Counted from the first letter of the stretch, positions 7,948 to 17,794 are shown. The stretch: 64,000 nucleotides of DNA from Pseudomonadota bacterium (GCA_023394965.1 JAEWZX010000019.1:1-64000); one strand, 5' to 3'. Notes: generated from the letters alone by a model not told the origin. Translations and numbers: made by a program.

Positions 7948-8515
7948 TGGCAGGCAGGTGCGCCTCGCTGGGATTGACGCACCGGAGCTCGACCAAAGCT
8001 GCAAGCGTGATGGCCAAGCCTGGGCTTGCGGCGAAGAATCCAAGCGGCAGCTGAATGGCATAATCGCAGGCCAAACGGTGTATTGCCAGGGAGAGGGGGT
8101 AGACCAGTATGATCGGCTTCTCGGGACATGCTCGGCGAACAGATTGAACCTAAACGCCTCTATGGTCGAGTATGGTTGGGCCACGGCGTATCGGGCCTAC
8201 AGCGACGACTACCTGGCTCAGGAGCATCGCGCGCGTTCGGCAAAGGCAGGGATCTGGAAATCGGAGTTCGCCTTGCCGGAGCAACACCGGATAGCGGCGA
8301 GAGAAGCGAGCAGACTACCTGCGACAGCCACGCCGGCGCGCAGAAAGAATAGGCCCTCGTCGTCTGCATGCGACATTAAGGGGAACCGCAGCAGGCGCGG
8401 TGATTGGATTTATCACCTTCCCGGCATGCAGTATTACGAGCAGACAAGACCGGAAGAGATCTTCTGCTCTGAAGCAGACGCGATCGCTGCAGGATATCGG
8501 CGATCGAAGGTTTGA
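7841..8515 (+). CDS. exported thermonuclease-like protein with C-terminal Cys domain
   Basis: The start at 7841 is chosen because it gives a clear signal peptide (MRSLPVLLLVALAFPANA); the frame is open from 7763. The SNase domain shows D29 and D31 in VDGDTL, R41, D46 and E49 in RLAGIDAPEL, and R92 in DQYDRLLG. After a basic linker, a C-terminal segment (CDIKGNRSRRGDWIYHLPGM, then FCSEADAIAAGYR) carries two cysteines and matches the tail found on many alphaproteobacterial secreted nucleases. It is a paralogue of the smaller nuclease on the other strand and probably acts in the periplasm or outside the cell. Confidence 0.85.
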   Translation: MRSLPVLLLVALAFPANAKVVSGPAHAVDGDTLVLNGRQVRLAGIDAPELDQSCKRDGQAWACGEESKRQLNGIIAGQTVYCQGEGVDQYDRLLGTCSANRLNLNASMVEYGWATAYRAYSDDYLAQEHRARSAKAGIWKSEFALPEQHRIAAREASRLPATATPARRKNRPSSSACDIKGNRSRRGDWIYHLPGMQYYEQTRPEEIFCSEADAIAAGYRRSKV

Positions 8516-8591
8516 AGACGCGCACGCTTAAAGCCGTCTGTCCATATTTTTGATTGCGCGAGCGAACTGGCGGCATGTTGCGATTAGCATG

Positions 8592-8843
8592 TTAACCCAA
8601 CTGGGCCCTCTCCTCCATTAGTTCGTCTGCTTCTTCGGCCCCTAAATTAGGCCGAATATCGTTTTTGTGGGTGTCGACCCGAAAATTTTCGATCAGGTCA
8701 TCTCGATAGAAATACCAACGGCCCCCGATCTTCTTGGCCGGTATCAGACCGTGATCCAGGAGATGATAAATCTCGCGGGGACGTAGGCCCAAGGCGTTTG
8801 CAGCCTCTTTTGCGCCTTTCAATAAGCATTGAGAATCAGCCAT
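8592..8843 (-). CDS. excisionase-like helix-turn-helix protein
   Basis: The 83-residue protein contains a MerR/Xis-type winged helix: residues 11-40 read AKEAANALGLRPREIYHLLDHG followed by the wing residues IPAKKIGGRWYFYRDDL, which is the usual pattern of HTH_17/excisionase proteins. Such proteins bend DNA at attachment sites or act as AlpA-type activators. It is divergent from the regulator gene at 8934 and about 700 bases from a tyrosine integrase, which fits a role in excision or regulation of the element. Confidence 0.7.
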   Translation of the reverse strand: MADSQCLLKGAKEAANALGLRPREIYHLLDHGLIPAKKIGGRWYFYRDDLIENFRVDTHKNDIRPNLGAEEADELMEERAQLG

Positions 8844-8856
8844 GTGCAGCCTCTTT

Positions 8857-8921
8857 GGATATATTTGTATCTAATTGGCTAGCCTTTCCTTTTGAAATGT
8901 GCAATAGATACATTCGTATCC
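8857..8921. promoter_or_regulatory. pair of palindromic operators in a divergent promoter region
   Basis: Two near-identical 14-base palindromes lie between the divergent excisionase-like and regulator genes: GATATATTTGTATC at 8858-8871 and GATACATTCGTATC at 8907-8920 (consensus GATAYATTYGTATC). The second is a perfect GATAC-N4-GTATC dyad. Their starts are 49 bases apart, close to five helical turns. Repetition of a dyad in a divergent control region is what would be expected for binding sites of an autoregulatory dimer, probably one of the two flanking proteins. No binding evidence is available from sequence alone. Confidence 0.55.
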
Positions 8922-8933
8922 AAAGGAAAATTG

Positions 8934-9545
8934 ATGCTCACGTTCGCACAAGTAGAAACTGCTCTCGCGTCAAATCTCGGCGTCGCAGAGATAAATCGCG
9001 ACAAGTTCAAGGCGCGTCTCAAGCAGTTACAGCGCTCAGAATGGCCCACTGGTGTTAATACCGGGGGGAAACGGACGAAATACGAGGCGCGCCAATTACT
9101 TGAACTCGCGTCCGTTCTCGAGTTGCTCGAATGCGGAGTTAGCCCCGACCGCGCAGTGCGATTAATCGAAGGGTGGTGGGACTCCGTTCGAAAAGCCTTC
9201 TTGCTAGCGCGTAGCAATTCGGACGAGCAAATTATTCTCGGGTTCTTCCAGACGCACTTCACGGGTCTTTCTCTTCGAAATGGCGAAGCTGATATCGGTG
9301 AGCCGGATGGAGGCGCCTTTATCTTCTCGATAACCGGCAACGAGAATCGGGAGGAGCTCACAAGCCTCCAGCAGTGGCTGAGTTCTCCTCGTTATATCGC
9401 GATAAACATTAGCAGGATCTTAGTCGGCCTAACGGCCGGTCTGCGAGAGGCTGGCGCTGAGAGTGCGTTCGTTTGGGCGCAAACGGAAGAGTGGAGAAAA
9501 GACCGGGACATTCTAGGTCGATCATTGGATCAGAGAGGAAATTAA
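8934..9545 (+). CDS. unknown protein of the integration module, possible MerR-like regulator
   Basis: The frame is open from 8892, but the ATG at 8934 is preceded by AAAGGAAAA and avoids the operator, so a 203-residue product is preferred. The N-terminal 85 residues (FAQVETALASNLGV, then RLKQLQRSEWPTG, then YEARQLLELASVLELLECGVSP) look like a winged helix with a following helix, reminiscent of MerR-type regulators. The C-terminal half has no recognised motif. The stop is one base before the integrase start, so the two genes are co-transcribed. A role in controlling integrase expression or directionality is inferred from position. Confidence 0.55.
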   Translation: MLTFAQVETALASNLGVAEINRDKFKARLKQLQRSEWPTGVNTGGKRTKYEARQLLELASVLELLECGVSPDRAVRLIEGWWDSVRKAFLLARSNSDEQIILGFFQTHFTGLSLRNGEADIGEPDGGAFIFSITGNENREELTSLQQWLSSPRYIAINISRILVGLTAGLREAGAESAFVWAQTEEWRKDRDILGRSLDQRGN

Positions 9546-9546
9546 A

Positions 9547-10728
9547 ATGGCAAGTGTTCGCAAGCGCAATTGGAAATCGAACGGGATCGAGAAATCAGCC
9601 TTCGTCGTCACCTGGGTGGATGCATCTGGCAAAAGGCGATCCAAGCAGTTTAAGCGAAAGGGTGACGCAGATGCGTTCCGTGACACGGTCAGTCACAAAA
9701 CTCGCCACGGCATTCAGACGGCGAGTTCCCGTTCAGCGACGGTTGCAGACGCCGCCGTCTCATGGCTGGCAAAATGCAAGCGTGAAGGACTACAAACGAC
9801 TACGATCGCTGGTTACGAACAACATGTTCGATTACACATAAACCCGATTTGCGGGGGTCTTAAGATCGGTTCGATCAGCATCGTTGATGCCGAACTTATC
9901 GGCGATCAACTCGTTGAGAAACTTAGCCCCCCTATGGCGAAGAGGGTCCTACGTTCCCTTCGTGCGATCGGGGAAGAAGCGAAACGTATTGGTTACACTG
10001 GCACAAACGTGTTCAGTGATGTCAAGACGAAGCGAGGGCGGCGACATAAGTCCAAAGTGATCATCCCGCTCAAAGGAGAGCTGATGGCTATGCTGCGGCA
10101 CTCGCCGATGGTGGCCAATCCGATGACGTTGCCTTTGATCATGATTCTCCTGTTCACCGGCATTCGATCATCAGAAGTTCGCGGACTCATGTGGAAATCT
10201 ATCGACCTCCGCACGGGCACCCTGACAGTCGAACGGCGTGCTGATGCACATAGCGTGATTGGGGCACCCAAATCCATGTCGGGATATCGCACAATTCCAC
10301 TGCCAGCCCGCGTTGTAAACGCACTGCGGGCTTGGAAGCTTGCATGCCCCGTCACGACTTTGAATTTGGTTTTCCCTTCGGTGAAGGGGAAGATCGTTTC
10401 ACATGCATACCTGAATGGAAGAATTTTTTACGACCTCCAAGTCCACGCCGGCATCTTTGATTCAGAGAAAGCCGCAGGAGGCGAGGAAAAGCGTATCAAA
10501 CGTTACTCACTACATGCCCTCCGTCATGCCGCTGCATCGCTCTGGATTGAAAAAAGGGTGTCACCGAAAACCATTCAAACCTGGATGGGCCATTCATCCA
10601 TTCAAGTCACTTTTGATATTTATGGCCATCTCTTCGACAAAGCGGAGCTCGATGGAACTGCAGCTGAAGCGATCGAGAATGAGTTAATGAGCTATCTCGA
10701 TGCAGCATGGGAGCAGCAGGTTGCTTAA
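9547..10728 (+). CDS. tyrosine recombinase / integrase
   Basis: The 393-residue protein has the standard site-specific recombinase layout: N-terminal arm-binding region (about 1-55), core-binding SAM-like domain (65-150) and catalytic domain (170-380). All catalytic residues are present: R207 in FTGIRSSEVRGL, K242, H323 and R326 in HALRH, H349 in MGHSS and the nucleophile Y359 in FDIYGHLF. A GAGG element within the end of the preceding gene serves as ribosome site. It lies 26 bases before a tRNA-Gln 3' fragment, so it is almost certainly the integrase that put the element into that tRNA gene. Confidence 0.95.
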   Translation: MASVRKRNWKSNGIEKSAFVVTWVDASGKRRSKQFKRKGDADAFRDTVSHKTRHGIQTASSRSATVADAAVSWLAKCKREGLQTTTIAGYEQHVRLHINPICGGLKIGSISIVDAELIGDQLVEKLSPPMAKRVLRSLRAIGEEAKRIGYTGTNVFSDVKTKRGRRHKSKVIIPLKGELMAMLRHSPMVANPMTLPLIMILLFTGIRSSEVRGLMWKSIDLRTGTLTVERRADAHSVIGAPKSMSGYRTIPLPARVVNALRAWKLACPVTTLNLVFPSVKGKIVSHAYLNGRIFYDLQVHAGIFDSEKAAGGEEKRIKRYSLHALRHAAASLWIEKRVSPKTIQTWMGHSSIQVTFDIYGHLFDKAELDGTAAEAIENELMSYLDAAWEQQVA

Positions 10729-10754
10729 AAACCCAGTGAAATCAAAGGTGATTT

Positions 10755-10803
10755 ACGGACTCTGACTCCGTCAATTGAGGTTCGAATCCTCACGGGGCAT
10801 CCA
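10755..10803 (+). repeat. 3' fragment of tRNA-Gln(CUG), probable attachment-site copy
   Basis: The 49 bases form the 3' part of a tRNA: anticodon stem-loop ACGGA-CTCTGAC-TCCGT (anticodon CTG, Gln), four-base variable region, T-arm TGAGG-TTCGAAT-CCTCA, acceptor strand CGGGGCA, discriminator T and CCA. The 5' half (which should start TGCCCCG) is absent; the preceding bases do not form a D-arm. Location next to an integrase gene identifies it as the chromosomal remnant left when an element integrated in a tRNA-Gln gene. The intact tRNA copy should lie at the other end of the element, to the left of the window. Confidence 0.8.
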
Positions 10804-10869
10804 ATATTACCATCGCCGTTGCCAAAACCTCTTTCCCACGCCAGACAGGTTGCAATGGGAGACGGAGTT

Positions 10870-12021
10870 TTGAGCGAAACCTTTCCGGAAATCCGCGACG
10901 CGGTAAGGCGTTTGTGTGCCAAATTTCCAGGCGAATACTGGCGGAAGCTGGATCGGGACCGAGCCTATCCGACCGAATTCGTCACTGCCCTGACGGAGGC
11001 GGGATTTCTCTCCGTGTTAATCCCGGAAGAATATGATGGATCGGGACTGGGTTTGGAAGCAGCCTGCGCCGTGCTCGAGGAAATCCACCGTTCGGGATCG
11101 AATGGTGGAGCATGTCATGCGCAGATGTACACCATGGGAACACTGCTGAAACACGGTTCGGACGAGCAGAAGCGGACCTATCTACCCAAGATAGCCAGCG
11201 GCGAGTTGCGGCTTCAGGCTTTTGGCGTGACCGAGCCAGGCGCCGGGACGGATACCACGCGTATTTCCACCTTTGCCCGTCGCGATGGCGATGACTATGT
11301 CGTCAACGGCCAGAAGATCTGGATCAGTCGGGCTGAACATTCGGACCTGATGGTGCTGCTGTGCCGGACGACCCCGCGCGAGGAATGCGCCAAACCGTCC
11401 GACGGGATGAGCGTGTTGCTGATCGACATGCGCGAAGCGGTTGGTAATGGTCTGACGGTGCGCCCGGTGCGTACCATGCTCAATCATGCCACGACGGAGC
11501 TGTTCTTTGACGATTTGCGCGTGCCTGCCGGCGCCTTGATCGGGGAGGAAGGCAAAGGCTTTCGCTACATCCTTTCGGGCATGAACGCCGAGCGCATTCT
11601 GATCGCGAGCGAATGCATTGGCGACGGCCGTTTCTTCATCGAACGGGCTTCCGCTTATGCGAAGGAGCGCAATGTCTTTGGCCGTGCGATCGGTGAGAAT
11701 CAGGGCGTACAGTTCCCTATCGCGCGCGCCTATGTCCAGCTTTCGGCAGCCGCCGAGATGGTGCGCAAGGCTGCCCGCATGTTCGATGCCGGTGAAGGGG
11801 CCGGGACCGAAGCCAACATGGCGAAAATGCTGGCGAGCGAGGCGAGCTGGTTCGCCGCCGACATGTGCATTCAGACGCATGGCGGCTTTGGCTTTGCCGA
11901 GGAATATGACGTGGAGCGCAAGTTCCGCGAGACGCGATTGTATCAGGTCGCGCCAATCAGCACGAACCTGATCCTGAGCCATGTGGCGACGCATGTGCTG
12001 GATTTGCCAAAGAGCTTTTAG
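10870..12021 (+). CDS. acyl-CoA dehydrogenase family protein
   Basis: This FAD-dependent enzyme introduces a 2,3-double bond into an acyl-CoA. The open frame begins at 10819, but the TTG at 10870 is preferred because GGGAG lies 8 bases before it and family members start near SETFPEIRDAVRRL. Recognisable regions are the N-terminal helical domain, FGVTEPGAGTDTTRI (FAD/substrate loop), a central beta-domain (GQKIWISRAEHSDLMVLL) and the C-terminal QTHGGFGFAEEYDVER motif. It is first in an operon with a CaiB-type racemase, aldehyde dehydrogenase and MaoC hydratase, pointing to catabolism of a branched or side-chain acyl-CoA. Confidence 0.9.
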   Translation: MSETFPEIRDAVRRLCAKFPGEYWRKLDRDRAYPTEFVTALTEAGFLSVLIPEEYDGSGLGLEAACAVLEEIHRSGSNGGACHAQMYTMGTLLKHGSDEQKRTYLPKIASGELRLQAFGVTEPGAGTDTTRISTFARRDGDDYVVNGQKIWISRAEHSDLMVLLCRTTPREECAKPSDGMSVLLIDMREAVGNGLTVRPVRTMLNHATTELFFDDLRVPAGALIGEEGKGFRYILSGMNAERILIASECIGDGRFFIERASAYAKERNVFGRAIGENQGVQFPIARAYVQLSAAAEMVRKAARMFDAGEGAGTEANMAKMLASEASWFAADMCIQTHGGFGFAEEYDVERKFRETRLYQVAPISTNLILSHVATHVLDLPKSF

Positions 12022-12033
12022 GGAGAGAACACT

Positions 12034-13113
12034 ATGTCGAGCAACGGGCCGCTGACTGGCCTCAAGGTTGTCGAGTTTCAGGGTATCGGCCCGGGGCCGC
12101 ATGTGGCAATGATGCTGGCCGACATGGGAGCCGAGGTGGTCCGCATCGAACGCGCCGGTCATCAGCCATTGAATCCTGTGGTCGAACGGGCCCGCCACCG
12201 TGTGGCGGTTGACCTGAAGAGCGAACAGGGCCAAGCCTTTGTCAAGACGGCGCTGACGCATGCCGATGTCCTGATTGAGGGATTTCGCCCCGGCGTAATG
12301 GAGCGCTTAGGGCTTGGGCCAGAAGACATGCTGGCTGCCAATCCGCAGCTTATCTATGCCCGCATGACAGGTTGGGGTCAGGATGGCCCGCTGGCGCAGG
12401 CTGCCGGACACGATCTCAACTATATCGCGATTACCGGCGCACTGGATGCTATCGGCAAGCGAGGTGAACTGCCTGTGCCGCCGCAAAATCTCGTCGGCGA
12501 TTTCGGCGGCGGCTCGATGTATTGTGCGATGGGCATTCTTGCCGCGCTGTTCGAGAGGGCAAGTAGCGGCAAGGGGCAGGTCGTCGATGCAGCGATCGTC
12601 GACGGTGTGACCAGTCTGATGAGCTTTTTCTACGGTCAGCCCCGCAATGCAATGCGCACGGTCAAACGCGGTGCAGGACTGCTCGGCGGAGCTGCGCATT
12701 TCTATCGCTGCTATACCTGCAAGGATGGCAAGGAAATCAGCGTCGGCGCGATCGAACCTCAGTTCTATGCCGAATTGCTACAGCGTGCGGATGCGCCTTC
12801 GCACTTGCGCGAAGCGCAGATGGATCCGTCGAAATGGGACGGCTACGCCGAGGATCTTGCAGCCCTGTTTGTCACCAAGACGCAGGATGAATGGTGCGAA
12901 CTGCTGGAAGGGACCGATGCCTGTTTTGCACCGGTCATGCCGCTCGATCAAGCGAGGGATCATCCGCACATGAAGGCACGCGGCACTTACGTGGAACATG
13001 GCGGACGATGGCATACCGCACCGGCACCGCGCTTCGATCGCACACCCAATACGATCCGTGACAGTGCGCCGGATGGCGAAGCGGTGGTGGCGCGCTGGCA
13101 GCAAGAGGGCTAA
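12034..13113 (+). CDS. alpha-methylacyl-CoA racemase (CaiB/BaiF family)
   Basis: Family III CoA-transferase fold protein of 359 residues. Residues H126 (in AGHDLNYIA) and D156 (in VGDFGGGS) sit at exactly the positions of the catalytic His/Asp pair of the characterised mycobacterial alpha-methylacyl-CoA racemase, and the GHDLNY motif distinguishes racemases from formyl-CoA transferases. It would epimerise 2-methylacyl-CoA so that beta-oxidation can proceed. It lies 12 bases after the acyl-CoA dehydrogenase gene with an AGGGAGAG ribosome site. Some family members are CoA transferases, so substrate is open. Confidence 0.85.
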   Translation: MSSNGPLTGLKVVEFQGIGPGPHVAMMLADMGAEVVRIERAGHQPLNPVVERARHRVAVDLKSEQGQAFVKTALTHADVLIEGFRPGVMERLGLGPEDMLAANPQLIYARMTGWGQDGPLAQAAGHDLNYIAITGALDAIGKRGELPVPPQNLVGDFGGGSMYCAMGILAALFERASSGKGQVVDAAIVDGVTSLMSFFYGQPRNAMRTVKRGAGLLGGAAHFYRCYTCKDGKEISVGAIEPQFYAELLQRADAPSHLREAQMDPSKWDGYAEDLAALFVTKTQDEWCELLEGTDACFAPVMPLDQARDHPHMKARGTYVEHGGRWHTAPAPRFDRTPNTIRDSAPDGEAVVARWQQEG

Positions 13114-13137
13114 AGGCGCGCGCAAAGGAGAGAATCC

Positions 13138-14556
13138 ATGCGCGACTACACCAAATTCTATATCGATGGCCATTGGGTCGACCCGGCGACTGAGAATACC
13201 GTCGAAGTCGAAAATCCGGCAACCGAAGAGATCATCGGCCACATCAGCTTCGGCACCAAGGCTGATGTCGACAAGGCCGTCGCGGCAGCGCATCGCGCCT
13301 TCGAAACGTTCAGTCAGGCGAGCCGGGAAGAGCGGCTTACGCTGCTGCGGGCCATCCAGGCCGAGATCGAAAACCGCAAGGAAGATCTCGCCCTTGCCGT
13401 GAGCGACGAGATGGGGGCGCCGATGAGCCTGGCCAACGGCCCGCATGTCGGGCTGCTGGCCGGCCACTGCCAGAAGGCGATCGAGGTGCTCGAAGGCTTT
13501 GCGTTCGAACGCCAGGACGGCCCGACGCTACACGTGTGGGAGCCGATCGGCGTCGTCGGGATGATTACACCGTGGAACTGGCCGCTTAACCAGATCGCCT
13601 GCAAGGTTTTTCCTGCGCTTGCGACGGGCAATACCATGGTGCTGAAGCCCAGCGAGATCGCGCCGTTCGATGCTTGTATTTTTGCAGAGATCATGGATGC
13701 AGCAGGCGTGCCCGCCGGCGTCTTCAATCTCGTCAATGGCGATGGCCTCGGTGTGGGCGAGGCGATTTCGGGCCACCCCGACATCGACATGGTCAGCTTC
13801 ACTGGGTCGACCCGCGCCGGTGTGCTCATTGCGAAGAACGCTGCCGACACGGTCAAGCGTGTGGCGCAGGAACTCGGCGGCAAGAGCCCCAACATCGTGC
13901 TCGACGATAGCGCCTTTGCCAAATCGGTCGCGAAGGGCACCGCCGCGATGATGGGCAATTCGGGCCAGACCTGCACAGCCCCTTCGCGCATGCTTGTCCC
14001 CCACACGCGCATGGAAGAAGCCAAGGCTGCCGCAAAAGAAGCTGCCGAGGGCGTTATTCCGGGTGATCCTAAGGGCAATGCCACTATCGGCCCAGTCGTC
14101 AGCCGCGCGCAATGGGACAAGATTCAGGGTCTGATAGAAAAAGGCATCGAAGAAGGCGCGACACTGGTGGCCGGTGGCCCCGGCAAACCGGAGGGGCTGG
14201 AAACCGGCCATTTCGTGAAGCCGACTGTCTTTGCGGACGTCACCAACGATATGACCATCGCGCGCGAAGAAATCTTCGGCCCCGTCCTCTGCATCCTTGG
14301 ATATGAGGATTACGACGATGCCATTCGCATCGCCAACGACACCGAATATGGTCTGGCCAGCGCAATCACGGGCGAGGATATCGAGCTTGCCCGCAGCCTG
14401 GCCAAGCGCATCCGCGCAGGCCGCGTCGCAATCAATGGCGGTTATGACATGAATGCGGCTTTCGGCGGCTATAAGAAATCCGGCAACGGCCGCGAATGGG
14501 GCGAATGGGGCTTTCACGACTTCCTCGAAGTCAAAGCCGTCATGGGCCACAGCTGA
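13138..14556 (+). CDS. NAD(P)-dependent aldehyde dehydrogenase
   Basis: At 472 residues it has normal length for the ALDH superfamily. Landmarks are TPWNWP (146-149 region, cofactor site), KPSE at 170-173, FTGST at 221-225, the general base E245 in QELGGKS, nucleophile C279 in SGQTCTAPSR, and EEIFGPV in the C-terminal half. It oxidises an aldehyde to the acid; the substrate is not predictable from sequence. An AAAGGAGAG site precedes the ATG. Its stop overlaps the next start by one base (TGATG), so it is coupled to the MaoC-type gene. Confidence 0.92.
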   Translation: MRDYTKFYIDGHWVDPATENTVEVENPATEEIIGHISFGTKADVDKAVAAAHRAFETFSQASREERLTLLRAIQAEIENRKEDLALAVSDEMGAPMSLANGPHVGLLAGHCQKAIEVLEGFAFERQDGPTLHVWEPIGVVGMITPWNWPLNQIACKVFPALATGNTMVLKPSEIAPFDACIFAEIMDAAGVPAGVFNLVNGDGLGVGEAISGHPDIDMVSFTGSTRAGVLIAKNAADTVKRVAQELGGKSPNIVLDDSAFAKSVAKGTAAMMGNSGQTCTAPSRMLVPHTRMEEAKAAAKEAAEGVIPGDPKGNATIGPVVSRAQWDKIQGLIEKGIEEGATLVAGGPGKPEGLETGHFVKPTVFADVTNDMTIAREEIFGPVLCILGYEDYDDAIRIANDTEYGLASAITGEDIELARSLAKRIRAGRVAINGGYDMNAAFGGYKKSGNGREWGEWGFHDFLEVKAVMGHS

Positions 14557-15005
14557 TGGCCGGCAGGCATTTCGACGAATGGCAGGTCGGTGACAAGCTG
14601 ACCCATGAAATTCGGCGCACGGTGACAGAAGCGGACAATCTCTTCTTCACCGTGATGACCCACAATCCGCAGCCGCTCCACCTCGACGTGGAGGCGGCCA
14701 AGGAGAGCGAGTTCGGCCAAATCCTGGTCAACGGGACCTATACATTTTCGCTTATGGTCGGGCTGAGTGTGGGTGACACCACGCTTGGCACGCTAGTTGC
14801 CAATCTCGGTTACGACAAGCTGGTCATGCCCAAGCCAGTGTTCATTGGCGATACGCTGCGTGCGACGAGCGAGGTTATTGCCTTGCGCGAAAGCAAGTCT
14901 CGGCCCGACACCGGCATCGTTACCTTCCTGCACGAAGCCGTCAATCAGCGCGGCGAGGTGGTGTGTCGCTGTGAACGTTCCGCATTGCTGAAGAAGTCCG
15001 GCTGA
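14556..15005 (+). CDS. MaoC family dehydratase
   Basis: The start at 14556 overlaps the last base of the aldehyde dehydrogenase stop; a longer frame from 14496 only extends into that gene. The 149-residue protein has a single hot-dog fold with the MaoC hydratase signature: TEADNLFFTVMTHNPQPLHLD (the Asp/His of the hydratase site) and a later VNGTYTFSLMVGLS segment. It probably hydrates an enoyl-CoA formed by the acyl-CoA dehydrogenase of the same operon. Mesaconyl-CoA or similar hydratases are close relatives. Confidence 0.88.
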   Translation: MAGRHFDEWQVGDKLTHEIRRTVTEADNLFFTVMTHNPQPLHLDVEAAKESEFGQILVNGTYTFSLMVGLSVGDTTLGTLVANLGYDKLVMPKPVFIGDTLRATSEVIALRESKSRPDTGIVTFLHEAVNQRGEVVCRCERSALLKKSG

Positions 15006-15059
15006 AGCCGGGCGTAACCTTTCGGCCCATCATGCGTTTGGTGCGCTGGGGAGAGAGAA

Positions 15060-15683
15060 TTGGCGCATCAAGAACCGTCCAGTGTGACCGAGGTGCTGAG
15101 CGAGCTCGACGAGCTCGCCGCACGTGGTGATACGGTCTGTGTGGCCGATGTGCTGGACGATTTCGGCGCGCGTAGCTTCGGACCGTTCATCATGATTCCG
15201 GCGCTCATAGAACTTACCCCTATCGGCGGCATTCCGGGGGTGCCCACTCTGCTGGCCCTGTTTATCACGCTGATGGCCATCCAACTGATGATCGGCCGCG
15301 ATCATGTCTGGATGCCGCAATTCGTGCAGCAGCGGGCGGTCGGTTCCAAAAAGCTGCACAAGGCAGTGGGCAAACTCCGCGGCCTTGCCAGTTTCCTCGA
15401 CCGGCATAGCGAAGGGCGGCTGGAAGTGCTGACCGAAGGGTTCGCCATAAAACTGGTTGCGACTCTCATCATCGCGCTGTGCTTCACTGTCCCGCCGCTT
15501 GAATTCCTGCCCTTTGCCAGTTCTCTGCCGATGCTGGCCATAGCTGTTCTGGGCATGGCTCTGACGGTTCGCGACGGGGCGCTGGTGCTTGGGGCGCTGG
15601 TGTTCACGGCCATCGCAACCGGGCTGGGCATTTACGTATATCTGAATTCCTCGAGCGAAGGCGGCGCGCTGCCCTTTATGTGA
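15060..15683 (+). CDS. ExoD family exopolysaccharide-related membrane protein
   Basis: The 207-residue protein starts at a TTG preceded by GGGGAGAGAG. The N-terminal region (DELAARGDTVCVADVLDDFGARSFGP) and the following hydrophobic segments (IMIPALIELTPIGGIPGVPT, LVATLIIALCFTVPPLEF, and two C-terminal helices) match the ExoD family, named for a Rhizobium meliloti gene affecting exopolysaccharide and alkali sensitivity. It is an inner membrane protein of unknown mechanism. It is separated from the preceding catabolic genes by 54 bases. Confidence 0.85.
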   Translation: MAHQEPSSVTEVLSELDELAARGDTVCVADVLDDFGARSFGPFIMIPALIELTPIGGIPGVPTLLALFITLMAIQLMIGRDHVWMPQFVQQRAVGSKKLHKAVGKLRGLASFLDRHSEGRLEVLTEGFAIKLVATLIIALCFTVPPLEFLPFASSLPMLAIAVLGMALTVRDGALVLGALVFTAIATGLGIYVYLNSSSEGGALPFM

Positions 15684-15730
15684 ATGGCATCGGCAGACCC
15701 GAAATTTGCGGGGCTTAGTCAACTTGCCAT
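15680..15730. repeat. 8-base inverted repeat upstream of ftsH
   Basis: GAATGGCA at 15680-15687 is repeated inverted as TGCCATTC at 15723-15730, flanking a 35-base GC-rich spacer. It lies between exoD and ftsH. The right arm overlaps a possible -35 element, so it may be regulatory, or it could form a weak hairpin ending the exoD transcript. There is no T-run. Confidence 0.25.
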
Positions 15731-15755
15731 TCACCCGTCGTTTCCTACATAATCG
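15722..15755 (+). promoter_or_regulatory. possible promoter of ftsH
   Basis: TTGCCA at 15722-15727 followed after 18 bases by CATAAT resembles a housekeeping-type -35/-10 pair, 25-30 bases before the ftsH ATG at 15776, which is preceded by a GAAAGGAA ribosome site. The match is modest and a heat-shock sigma factor could also be used, as ftsH is heat-regulated in enterobacteria. Confidence 0.25.
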
Positions 15756-15775
15756 GGAATGAAAGGAACCCGCGA

Positions 15776-17734
<1,959 letters not shown>

Positions 17735-17756
17735 TCTTCCCACCTATAAGAGGTGA

Positions 17757-17787
17757 AGGGCGCTCCTTTGGGGCGCCCTTTTCTTTT
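17757..17787 (+). terminator. rho-independent terminator of ftsH
   Basis: AGGGCGCTCC at 17757-17766 pairs with GGGGCGCCCT at 17770-17779 with one mismatch and a three-base loop, followed by TTTTCTTTT. This is a canonical terminator in the ftsH direction, 22 bases after its stop and just before the convergent DUF3667 gene end. Confidence 0.85.
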
Positions 17788-17794
17788 GTCACCT

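Noticed and set aside
10725..10922. 65-codon minus-strand frame containing CPVRIRTSIDGVRVRKSP
   Set aside because: It is the antisense translation of the tRNA-Gln fragment, a common false gene.
12778..14550. long minus-strand frames of 229-340 codons opposite the racemase and aldehyde dehydrogenase genes
   Set aside because: They mirror strongly GC3-biased real genes and show no family features. Long antisense frames are expected in such DNA.
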